Of a DNA stretch of 64,000 bases, positions 25,588-37,390 are shown piece after piece (position 1 is the stretch's first letter; every line of letters begins with the position of its first letter). The notes beneath the pieces are model-generated. The model was not told where the DNA came from. It did no database searches and was given only the letters and a program-made list of their open reading frames with translations. The position numbers and the translations under genes were made by a program. This DNA is from Nipponacmea schrenckii (Eukaryota; Mollusca; Gastropoda; Lottiidae): assembly GCA_030562195.1 (NCBI GenBank), contig CM060203.1:6586208-6650207 (forward strand), in the 5' to 3' direction.

Positions 25588-26525
25588 CTACTTGTCTTCT
25601 GGGGTATTTTCAACAATAAAAATGACAGGTTCCTTAGTCATCTTAACCCTTTGCCTTTCTGCTTCAGTTCCTTCATGATGCGAAGTATTGTATTCACGGC
25701 CCTTATTCTTCCCTTGACACTTGTGGGTGGAAAAAACAGTTGTTCGTGTCACTGAACAAGAATCGTGGTCGAACAAATCTTGGGAAAGTTCTACATGACG
25801 AATACGTCTGAAAAACACGAAACCCTCATGCATGAAGCACCATTGTAAATTGCTTTCAAGAATCACAAGCACTAGAAAAAGTCTTCTGTTCCTTTCTATT
25901 GGAATTCTCACACAACCTGCAGAAGTTCTGACAATCCCTGGATGTAATCGATGGCAGTTTTTAAAGTGTCTATTCTGGATAATCTCGATTTGCTGTCTTT
26001 CTTGGGTAAAGATTTCTTCAAGGCGTCGAAAGCGTCGTTGAGATAAAACATCCTTTTGCGTTCTCGGAGGTTAGCGGCACCTCTTTGAACTGGGGTCTGC
26101 CTTCGTCGTCTTCGTTTCTTGGTGGGTTGCGACGTGGAAGGAGCCGGTTGCTGGAACTGTGAAATAGGTAAATGTGCGTTTGTGATGAAGCTTGGACAGA
26201 ATGTGTTGTTTGGTGGAAGACAATGTTCAAAATTTGCTGGCGGTGCCCAATTTCCTGATAGAGAGTTGGAATCATCGCTATAGCAACCGGAATCTGACTT
26301 GTCTGTTGACACTTCGCTGAAAGATGGTGACACAGAATGCACGTTCATTCCCATAACCTGTTCGGGGAAATAATTATCATAATTGCTGGAGTCGCTGTAC
26401 ATGTTGATCGGCTGGATCTCTGGACACATGGCTGAGGAATCTAAGTCGGTCAAAAAGCTTGACACATCCGACCATTCTGATGAGGTGTTGATTTCGTCTT
26501 GTTGGTAGGCTACGGTAGAAAACAT
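25588..26525 (-). CDS. Diverged Fer-type bHLH factor, two exons, 277 aa (model)
   Basis: Exon 1 is 26525-25912 and exon 2 is 25807-25588. The unspliced reading stops at 25908, just after helix 2, giving 205 aa. However, a strong donor (GTGAGA, 25911-25906) and a TTTTTCAG acceptor (ending 25808) define a 104-bp intron that joins in frame to an open exon ending in ...FIVENTPEDK. The bHLH covers residues 147-203: QRGAANLRERKRMFYLNDAF, then RLSRIDTLKTAIDYI. It shares 'AFDAL-K-LP' and 'RLSRI-TL--A--YI' with the Fer3-like protein at 9568-10599. The loop carries KKDSKS instead of the usual F-YEK, and basic-region Gly replaces Arg/Gln. The N-terminus is Ser/Asp/Asn-rich, with KKRRRRRQT before the domain. 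It is probably a fast-evolving Fer3 or Ptf1a relative. The domain is certain, the second exon likely but unproven. Confidence 0.75.
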
Positions 26526-26714
26526 GATGAAAAGTTTAGTCCTTGGATCCGGAATTCACAAATGAAATGAAAATACACCAATCCGGCAGAACACTTGAAA
26601 CAAACTGTAACCTAGTCTGGTAAACTAAATGTCGTCTGCTACAATAAGGCTTTCAATGACGTAGTGATGAAAAGCGAGGTTGTTTTACTCTGATGATGTC
26701 CTTCCTCTTTTAAC

Positions 26715-26900
26715 TGATAATTTGAATCTGATTTCCTCCTCGATTACACCTGATTTATACCTTTCTGAAGTAAATAGCATTTCAATATCCTGTATATTGT
26801 CACCTGGGGAACTCGCAATTTGATTGACGGAAAGTGGCACGCGTACGGCACGCATCGGCGAATAAGGGCGGGGTCTAATGATTGACGTGATCACAGGTAA
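26715..26900 (-). promoter_or_regulatory. Possible promoter of the second bHLH gene
   Basis: Read on the minus strand, TATAAATCA lies at 26759-26751, about 230 bp upstream of the ATG at 26525. That would put the start site near 26725. A GC box (GGGCGGGG on the plus strand, 26866-26873) and a TGACGTGATCA element (about 26882) lie upstream. The segment 26820-26880 is clearly more GC-rich than its surroundings, as at a promoter. Confidence 0.4.
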
Positions 26901-26925
26901 ATAGTAGTAGTAACGGTTCAACGTT

Positions 26926-29900
26926 TTTTAACACCTTATTTATTGTTTGTTTTTAAGTCATGTTAAGGGCCAGGTCACACCCATGTATCAGGCTTAGCCA
27001 GGTAGCTATATTTTACTGGCTAGAGTTAACCTGTCACTGTTAGTCTACGCCAAGATTAATTGCATCTCGATTGCAATGTTTACCAAACTTGTTCTTGCTG
27101 TCATCGAAATGAATTCACGCCAAACTTTTTCAAAGCCAATCTTGACTTTATGCCATTGTCAGTTTTAACTAAAAACTCTTTTCTTCTACTTTGACTTCTA
27201 AGATATGCAATTTATGAAATACTTTTGAATTTGAAATTCTGGTATAAAAACGAAACGTGTCTCTTATGAATCATCAAATGCTGGGTTTTCATGGGTCCGC
27301 AAGTACCAAAGTCGCTATGGAGTCTCCCTTCCTTATCGTGACTTTGAAAATTTTAATAACTCGAAAATTTCGTGCTGGTGAAATTTGCAAATGCAAACAA
27401 CGGCGTAAAACTAAAATAACATAATTTATTGTATGTTAGTATAACTGACAATTTTATGTTTATAATTTTCTAAGATTTAAGGAGGATATAAAGCTAAGAT
27501 ATCTGTATTTATTGTGAGGTGCCAATAATAGTTATTGTGGACAGTGTCGGTTTCAGTTTTTATGGCTTATATATAACTAACATCATAGACATATACATTG
27601 ATTTGAAAGTGTCACATTTCTTATGTTTCAGAAAGTTTCATTGGAACCATTAATTTATGCCATTTAACATTTTATAAGACCGATGCAACCGAACTGTATC
27701 CTGAATATTACTAACAAACAACTTTTGCTGGACTTAAATCCTGCGTTTGTGACTTCTCAGCTGCCGTTCGTTTGATGTCACAAACTTGTCTGTACTCCCT
27801 TTTTTGCCAGTGACATACGTCTTTGATTGTGGTTTGGACTTGTGTATTGGTATTATTCGCATTCACTTTCAAGTTTTCATGGCAATTTCAAAGGAAATTT
27901 AAAACCGAAAAGAAAAGGTATTGCTATCTAAATGTTCGTCTGCCTTATTACCTTCAACTTAAACTTTGCTTGTAATGAAAGAACTACCCTTCAAGAAATA
28001 ATGAAATAGAAGAGAAAATTTTGCCAATTCTATGAATATTGGAAATGAAATAAAATTGTACTCTATTTCTGTTATGAAATGAAATTAGAAATCCTATGGA
28101 AATAGAAATAATGAAAGAATTTCCATTTTGAATAAAGAATATAATAAAAAGTAAAATTAATGTTAAGTTTTTGGTATGAAAAATTGAGATTAGAATGAGA
28201 ATAGTATAGTATTAAAATGAATAACGGTAAAATAACTTGTAATTAATGGTGGAGTCAACCTGTTACCGTTCTGAGATCAATATGCACACTGAAGGGTTAG
28301 ATATCATGGTTTTAGCGTTTCAGATTACAGCACGGAAAACTTCTTTTCCTATCTGATAATAAAACAATTGAGACAGGCACATGCCTTTTAAGGGTAATTT
28401 CCATTTATGATGTAAAGCTCCATTTGAATTACCTTGCAAAACTCCATTTGATTTATGTAGCAATACTCTATTTAATTCATGATGCAGAGTAGACAGATGA
28501 TGCTTGCTGTTTTCATGTAGTATTAACATCAGCCATATCATATTGGATAACAGAGAAACTTATTTTATTGTTTTGTTCCTTAAATAGTATTTAGTATAGT
28601 ATTTTAAATAAAATTCCCCACACGTTACAACCAGGGGCCCTTTTTATTAATTTAATTTAAGGTGATTTTAGTGTTTAGTGTCATAATATGATGAGTCATT
28701 CATTAAAATCTGAAAGGTTTTTGAGAATAAGACCTAGCGCTTTCGAGGGTAAATACGGTATCAATTTTCATCTCAACCACCTTAACCCCATCTCCCCGAT
28801 GTACAAATAAGCAGTGTGCATAGTCACTTTAAATGAACAGAATAATATGTGAGTATGCCGTTATGTGGGATAAGATTTTACGAATCTTGTATTGTATTAC
28901 CTATTGATTTCCATCAATACTTCAACAGTTTAACCTAACAGTGTACCTAATCGAAATTCCCTTTCATCTCACACCGCTAACAGTGCAATCTGCTACCTCT
29001 TCATACGTCTATATACCAATTATTATACGCTCAATTGCATTAGAAACCCAACTTATTAAGGACTTTCGATTTTTGTTCACTGTTTTACGATCGATTCTTC
29101 ACATGTTTTTGATCTTCTTTGAACTGGCGGGGAATTAAATGATATTTTATGACTTTATAGAATAACCTTATTTATGAATCTATTTTGTTGAACTGCATTT
29201 GTATTCAAATTGAAATCACTTGACACCTCGCTTCGATTTTCAAACCAAATGTAATCGTATTAATTGAACTTGGCCTGGGATTGTCCATTCTTCTCATAGG
29301 CAATAAGGTCCAGCGTATTCAAATCATCAAGACAAATATATCCAATACAACAACAATATTTTTCGAGAGTGTCGAATTTATTCATTGCCTTATACTCTTT
29401 GGAAACAAGCTGGATTGTCTTGCCTATTACGCACCTTTTGTTTTAATGCCCTTCGACTCTTTGTAATAAAGTTTCAATTTTCTATATAATATAAATGCTT
29501 TTGTGGAAATCGACTTCGAACTCATGTTCCTCTTCTCTGAAAGTCAAGATTTGTATAAATTACCTCCCCTTATCTGTTCATTGATGATTTTGAAATCTGA
29601 TCTTTTATCACATTTTTTCTCATTTTACATTCAACCTAATGTCATCGGATGATTTAATAAAGTCGTTCCGATCCGATATTCTCACATAATCCTTCAAATT
29701 TTCACAAACAATTAAAAGATAATTGCCATGTCCGATTTGAAATTTACGTTTATTGAGGCGTAGTTTTTCAAATCATTATAAATTATCATCTAAATCTGTT
29801 TCTAAGGCATTATTTTAATTCAATTCTTATTCAATTTGATTTATTTGTATAAAGATGGATGTCATATGCATTGTTAAAATGTTGTTGGCAGCTATAAGTT

Positions 29901-32900
29901 TGGAATGTACGAGTTTCACTCTTTTAGATCATATGGTCTCCAGCTTTCAATCGATATAATTTAACTTTTTTTTTTAAACCGATTTGTTATTTTATTCTTC
30001 AAAACCTCTATTTTATTCCACTCCCATTAATTTGCACCTATACTTTATACTCTATTTTACATTTTGAACAGAAGAATGATGGCAGTGTGTTACTGGTGGC
30101 TTTGTAAACAGGGACGGAGGCACAATGAGGAAACACAATCTTTGACAGATAAAATATGTCTCCTTACTCGGTTATATTAAATAATTTAGAGATGTTTCGA
30201 GCGAAGGAAAGACTACACCCGACTTCTAATGACTATCTTGTTTTTAAATTCGAAAAAACAAATTTAGAATGATCTATGCCAAAGCATTATAATTGTTTTA
30301 GATTAACATCGTTGAAATCTAATCAAACATCTTGGTGTCATGTTTCAAAATTCATTAACCTAATATTGTAACAGGTTGGGTGCAAATAGGTAACCCTGAA
30401 GTACACCGTAATCTTTGAGGATGGATTTGAAAATATAATATTTTACTGCAACTGATTCCACTTGGAGCTTGGCTTTATCAACTTGACATCCGATACCTAT
30501 ATAATATTAATGTTTATTTTATATATTTTATATAGTTCTGTGTGGGTCCTTTTCAATCAATTCTTAATCAATTATTCTTTTCAATTTTGCCATTTTTGTT
30601 CAGTGTATAGAATATTTTTAAAGTACATTCTCTATACAGCAATCATATTTTCTTTTTTAATGCAGCCAGTCTGTCTTTTATTCTTACGAAAATCTAAAAC
30701 AAATATGACAAATCAGAAATGAACTTCAAATAAAGTATTGAATTTATACAGTTTATAAATAAAAGTTGTCAAATCCCGAGTAAATACGAAACAAACATTA
30801 GATCTTTTTTAGCGATGTCAGTTTTCCATAGTTTGAAACGTCAACAACAATGTTATTTAATCGAATTCGAATTATCAGAATTCAAATTATAAATTCTTTA
30901 TTTTGAATTTACTAGCACTCGATATGACCTGTTATTTCTGTTAAGATTAGGTAATTTTTAATTTCTAGAACCAACAAACTACCTTTATCAATACGACTCA
31001 ATGATTTGAATGAGATCCACACAAAAACCTTCTCTACAATCACGCGTCTATATTTTGTACTTGCAATGAAGAAATAATTCCTTATGAATTTCATTATGTT
31101 TCAAAATAATGGATCATTGAATTTGAAATTTTTCGTTATACGGTTTCAACATTATATAAAGTGAGTGAAGCTTTTTACCAGTTAATCTTACTGACAATGC
31201 TCTTTTATTTCACCCATTAAAAACTGGGTGAAATCGATCAGGGGATTAAGGGAGATAATCGGGGATTAAAAACAATCCCTACTCAACCCTTGTTTAAAGA
31301 GTCGAAGATAACTGGAATATTACGTTATATCAAATTATTCAACAATTCGCGGACCATTTGGCAAAAGATGAGATATTGCAGATTTGAATTTAAATATTGT
31401 AAAGAACAATAAGGTACACCGAGCATGACCCCTAAAATCAACATGATTCCTCGACAACCATCGACCCTAAATCCCTCTTATCATATCAAAACCGCTAGTA
31501 TTTAAAATGCAAATTTTTTAGCCAAGTCAAAATCTTTTTGTCTTGTTTCCGAGTGCAAAGAGGTACCAATTATGTTGGTTTATTTTTATGTCACTTGAAA
31601 ATTTAAAAATAGGGTTCACAGGAAATAAAAAAAAATGATTGCATATAATTTGCTTATATTTATTTTAGTAATATTACCAATACAAGAACGTGAGTTCAAA
31701 ATACAAAAATTCAAACTTCGGAAACATGCACCTTTTTTTATCAAAACGATATTACTAATTTCAGAACATCAGATTGAATCAAAGTAACAAATTAAGCTAA
31801 CAACAGGTATACTCAATATTTGTTCACCAAATAATTCAAAATCTTTAACATAAAATTTAAAAAAAAATGATATCGATCTTTAGTTAGATTTATAAAGAAA
31901 CTGCATATTCAATTTCGAGAAAAATACTATTGAAAATATATGAAAGCTCTATTATTTATTATAGGGGTAGAATTTAAAAGTATATACCAAATCTTTATAA
32001 AGAAAATATAATTTTATTTTATTGAATTGAGGGATTAATAAATAACTCAACCCAGATGTTTTCTAACAAACAATATTTTATTTTGTCAAACTTGTGTAAA
32101 ATCATATAATGTATAGAAAATGAAAGTGCCACAGGCATTGAAAAAAGCCGAAAAGGTCGAGCGTTTATGAAATGAAAAATGCCAAGGCTATAGAAAAGTG
32201 CGTCAAAGGTCGCGAGTCAATTGTCATAGACGAGTATAAGTGATAGTTATTTTATTATTGTAATAATCGATATGAAAACGAAGCCACGAGTCAAATCTAA
32301 ATAATAAAAGGAATGGTAAGAGTTGAGGCCCTTGACTTCTATTGAATCAATACTAAATGGAGATAGGTGACTAACAAGAGACACGGCAGTAAAATTGCCA
32401 GCATCAATCGACACTGTCAGTACGTCATGTCAATCATTGATTACCTTTGACCAAATTATTATTAATAGCTCTACGTGGCTGAATACTCATATTCAAACAC
32501 ACTAGCTCATTAGCTCGATATGGTAATAGCAAAAACCGAGTCGCCCACGCGAGGTATGGTAAATAAACGGTCAACGCTTTCAATGTCCTCTCGTCGTAAA
32601 GGTGTCAAATTTATCACAGGAGATGTCAGGCCTACAGTAACAGAAGGCCACAATATTCAGAGCAACTTGTCTCTAAAACAAACATAAAAACCCCAACACA
32701 TTATTACCAGGATGCCAAATTAAAAACTATTTGGTTTAGGACTGTCTTAAAGAAATATTAATTTGCAATCTTCATATTAAAATAACAACTCTTTACGGTT
32801 CCGTGAACACCAATCCCGAACCGTCGGACAAATTCGTCAAACAATAGCCAACATATTTTTTCGATTATAAATTTCAATACGACGGCGTATGACAGGGCGA

Positions 32901-33787
32901 CGTCTTTAGACCAGTTCTGTTCGCTGCATTAACAAATGATATTTATAACGACTTTTCAGTTGCAGCAGGATTAAGAAAATTTTAATATTTTTTTGACACG
33001 TTAAGACTTTTTCAATACTCGTATGTCTAATATAGCATTTTGATGCAAAATCATGTCTTTTTTGAGACTGTCATGCAAGTTTCTAAATTCCATCTTGCAA
33101 CATATTTTTTGGTCAATATGGAAACTACAAATTAATTTGACACTAAGTCTGATAACGTCCATTACATGTGTCTAGAATAACTAATTATTTGTAAATAGGC
33201 TACTAACTCAAATGCTCATATAACATTTTGCAAGAATTACATTTGTTAACTCGATACCTAACAGCAAATAATCACGTGAACATTTTTTTTATTATTATCT
33301 GTTTACCATAATCGCAAGTGTTTATCAAGATCTTTGGCTGGTCCTTTAGGCCTACGATCTCCTACGATCCTACCCTATCCTGCGACAATTCGCATTCGTT
33401 CAGTTGTCACGTCATCACCAATATTCAGATGAAATTATGATAAATATATTCATGAAATCATTCTAATAAGATAATTAAAAAGTCTAATTTTAATATCTTT
33501 TCTGAGTGTCACCTCCACACGCCGGTAAATATGTCACAGGCAGTCAACTATGTCAAGAATCATTGCTATTCATAATGGTGACAGTTCCGTTTTGTCAATC
33601 TCGTTAGTTACGGGCGGTGAGATTAATTTGCCCAAATAGAACATAACAATTTTCTTTTTTATAACGAGACCATATACTGCTATTGTATGCTTCGAATACA
33701 CACTTTCATCTTTATTTATAAAATACATACAATTTTAAAAAAAATATCACAGACTATGTATTCATTTGAAGTTAATATCCCAATGCT
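26926..33787. other. Intergenic, no recognisable gene
   Basis: No ORF has supportable coding features. 28000-28240 is a purine-rich stretch of interrupted GAAAT-type units. 28419-28492 contains three imperfect copies of a 'CTCCATTTGAATTA'-like unit of roughly 30 bp. A single CACGTG lies at 33273. Otherwise I see ordinary AT-rich sequence. Confidence 0.5.
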
Positions 33788-33861
33788 TCAAGTTTGAAAT
33801 ATAAACATATTAGATGGCATGAGCATGTTGATGGTCGCTGGGTAAATCTGTCCTGAAGGAT
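33788..33861 (-). other. Candidate terminal coding exon of an unidentified gene
   Basis: On the minus strand a good polypyrimidine acceptor (TTCTGTGTTTTTGTTTTAG) is followed by an open frame ending ...IYPATINMLMPSNMFIFQT and a TGA at 33788-33790. An AATAAA signal follows at 33716-33711, about 70 bp downstream. Acceptor, short open exon and poly(A) signal in the right order suggest a last exon. I found no convincing upstream exon between 33.9 and 37.3 kb, and the peptide is not recognised. It could be chance. Confidence 0.25.
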
Positions 33862-36800
33862 CTAAAACAAAAACACAGAACTCCATTCCATTTCGTACTC
33901 AACTAAGTTTTTTTAGGTATCCTTTAATCATTTAAAAGTGGTACAGTCATTTTCATCAGAAGTAAGAAGAATGGAATTTCCAATAAACTTAAGTGTATTA
34001 TGTTATTTTCAATGTGAAGCTATCGGGAAATCAGTCTTACCGTATTCTATCCTTTAATTAACCATTATAGTAATTCATTATGCTAATTTTCGCTATCTAT
34101 CACAGTCATTAGTTTGATCAAATATTCTGATAATGTCTTGTATGCTATTGTGATATTGATGCTATATAAAAGTAAAACTCATTTTAGCACAAGAGAAGAG
34201 CGAGACATAAACGTAAAAGTCAATTTTATTTTTTAAACAGAACGTAGCCTATTACGTGAAACATGAAAGGTAAAGAAATATGGAATGTAAAACTCCAAAT
34301 TTTATTTAAATTACTTGCTCCAAGTTGAAATAATGCCGCTTATGGATAAGGTCATCAATCAACAAGGTCCTTGTAAGACGAAAATACTTGGTTTTAGAGA
34401 GAGTTACAACTTACTCTCATTTACATCAGTGCAAACAGTGCCTTCTGTTAAATAGTAACTTGTTACCTTTCAACCACCCTAATCTCTCATTTACATCAAT
34501 AAGGTATTATAAATCGTGATATTTTACCAGTTAAATAACAAATGTTTCTGAAGAACCCATCTTCCAATTTGTTCCTGATTTATTAACAAATACTTTGATA
34601 GGTAAGTAGACCTACTCTGGTTCTAGAGGATCATTTCCACATGTTGATCCACTGGCCCAAAATGTCTCTAATAGCACTTATTTTTACATGGATACAAGCT
34701 TAGATTCTTAAAGAACTTGCTAACAAGTTGGTTTTATAGACCAAACCTCTTTACAACGTATTTCACTTGAGTTCTATTGGATCATATGTGTAATTTATTT
34801 CACAAACGTACAAAGGGTAGCACTATCCGAGATTGATATATATTTTTTTAAATTTCAAATACCTATAAACATATTTCATCAGTCGTAACATATTTATATA
34901 TGACTATTTAAAACTTTTAGATTTATTGCATGTTTAAAGTGTATGCATGTCATGTGGTGCATACAATGATTAAGTGCACCATAAAAAAAAAGATTTCTGC
35001 AAGAAAGCACACTAAATAAAAATGTACATCATATACTGTTCCATACTTTATTGGGTTAATAAATAATTCTAAAAATAATACTTTATATCATATGGTTCAG
35101 AGTTAGGTCCAATACACCAGAACATTGTCCTCTGTAACAGTCAGTCGTGGGGACAATGCAATGAAGGATGTAACAAAATGTTACGATGTATAATAATTTG
35201 TTTCAATATACATAAGTACAGTTAGGCTATTTTAGATGGGAAGATCTATGTTGATCCTATCTTGAAATAAATACGCAAGTCATGTACACAAGCACGTGTG
35301 TATGTGATAATCAGACAGCAAAATACATGAAATAAACTTTTACTTCCTACTGCTCTATGCTATTGAAATATAATTTTAGGAATTCCCGTGCCTTCTTGGG
35401 TTAGTGAAATGGGAGTTTACAGCCCCTTGCCCTGTACTTAAAGATCACAACCCAATCACTAACACCATTTAGCTTTTATGGGGTTTTCCAGCCAACCATT
35501 TTTTTTCAATTTCTGTTTTTCAATTATTTTTTTTATTTGGCAGAAATGTGTAGCCTGTTTAGACCAACAATTTTCTCATGGCGTCTTTAAGCATATGTCG
35601 TCAGGAAATTACTTCCGGTGGTACTTTATGTCACCTAAAATAATGTTGTGACGTAACGTCCCTTGTTTAACCAATAATTAACCTTTCATCAGAGAATTAG
35701 CTTCTTTTGTTCAAACGTCTTGTGGCAAATCGTCTTTACATTCAAAAACAGAGTGGGAAGATTAACTCTTTGAAACTCGACGCCGCCCCTATGATTTTAT
35801 CAGTGATATAATTATAGGTTTTGTGAACAGCTCGCAAATTAGAGGGTTACTAATACACTTCATTAACAGTATAACACTGGAGTCGATATTTTGTCACCAG
35901 AAATAAGATTTAGATTTGTGGACGCTTGTGTGACATATCTTAGACAAGACAAGTTCTGATAAAACGTTTGGTTTATGGATTAGGTACCTGTCTGTGCTTT
36001 AAAGCAAAAATTCTCTAGAATAAACGAATATAGTTTGTAAATTATAGCTCTCTATTAGATGAATAAGGTTTTATTTTTATTTTTCAGCTGGATCACTAAC
36101 GTCAATACATCGACATTATCTAGCAAATTTTCCCCGGTTGCTCATTTTATTTGGGTGTTCATGATGTACGAGAAATAGGTTTAAATTCCAGGTTTTAAGA
36201 ATGTTGTCCTGGAAGGACTGATCCTTAACGTATCTGTTAAATTCTTGCCTCTCTATTAAATGTTTTAAAATATCATTACTATCTTTCAAAATCATATTTA
36301 TCTTTGACGACAAAATATGAAATTTTGTCTCTGGAAATTCAATTGAAACAATTTAAAACACTTCTTGGCGTCACTGCTGTCAAAATCATACTAGTTTTCG
36401 TAAATTGGTGTTAAGTCGCAGGGCAATTATTATTTTCAGTGGGCAATAAAGTGTTAACCACCGCCTGGCTTAACATTCGGCGTATAACAAGCTAAGATGA
36501 TGTTATCAGCCGCTAGTTTAGATTATACCTCTGATACGACGACTGTCAATCCGCCGAGCCTTTATACAACACGAAGTATTATTAACTGACTATTTTGACA
36601 CCGGGAAAAATAAAAGCTAAGACAAATTAGGTTTTTTTGAATCAATGATGAGGATCCTGTTTAATTATATTGATTGCAATTAGCCAAAGAATGACGACAT
36701 GCGCTCATTGTTCAGAACCGGATACTAACTGCATTTCAACGTTTTGCGAGTTGAACATTTAAACGGAAATGTTGATTTTCACATGTCAAGAACTTTAAAT

Positions 36801-37390
36801 GTTTGGGAACTAACAACAGATGGATGCATCATGATTTTTATACCAAATGTGACTGATGTTTTGGCATAATAAAGAAGGCCTCAGACCACTAATAAAACTC
36901 TGATATTTTGATATTATTCTTCATACAGTTATATTATAAATAAGTGAGAAATATACAAATAAAACAATATACATTAAAAACAATAAATCTTGGCCAGAGG
37001 TTTCTTGTCCACATAAATGAGAAAGGGAAATATTTAAGATGGGAACGAAGAGAAGCAATGTGGCTTTTTTTGCATGATTAAAATAAAAATTTAAATAATT
37101 TACATGTACTATTTTACACTTATTATAAAATTAATTTTCATTGGAATATTTCTCATGCAAAAAAGAAAAATAATTGTGGATTTCCAGTCTTTTTCCATCC
37201 ACTTTTCTATTTATTTGGTTGGGATTTATTGGCTAAATTAGTAATTTAATGTTTTTTTCTGAAATATATTTCCAAATGGACCAATGCACAACAGTCATTT
37301 CGGTTTTATTAATTGACATGTGATATAATAATATGGTGATGGATGAACTCTCCTAATGTCTTCATAAATTCATTTTTTTATTATCAATTC
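33862..37390. other. Intergenic, possible orphan exon at 36.1 kb
   Basis: Mostly featureless AT-rich sequence, including the 3' flank of calaxin (AATAAA on the minus strand at 37383-37378 and 37310-37305). A 65-codon minus-strand frame at 36116-36313 has a charged composition (ILKHLIERQEFNRYVKDQSF) but no ATG at its listed start. On the plus strand the same place has a strong acceptor (TTATTTTTATTTTTCAG, ending 36087). Neither reading could be tied to a gene. CACGTG occurs once at 35293. Confidence 0.4.

Noticed and set aside
25588..25911. Independent 107-codon ORF following the second bHLH gene
   Set aside because: It starts at a GTG inside the bHLH stop region. It is better explained as intron plus the second exon of the same gene.
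36116..36313. 65-codon charged minus-strand frame and overlapping plus-strand frame after a strong acceptor
   Set aside because: Not called as a gene. The listed start is not an ATG, neither frame could be joined to another exon, and no homology was recognised.
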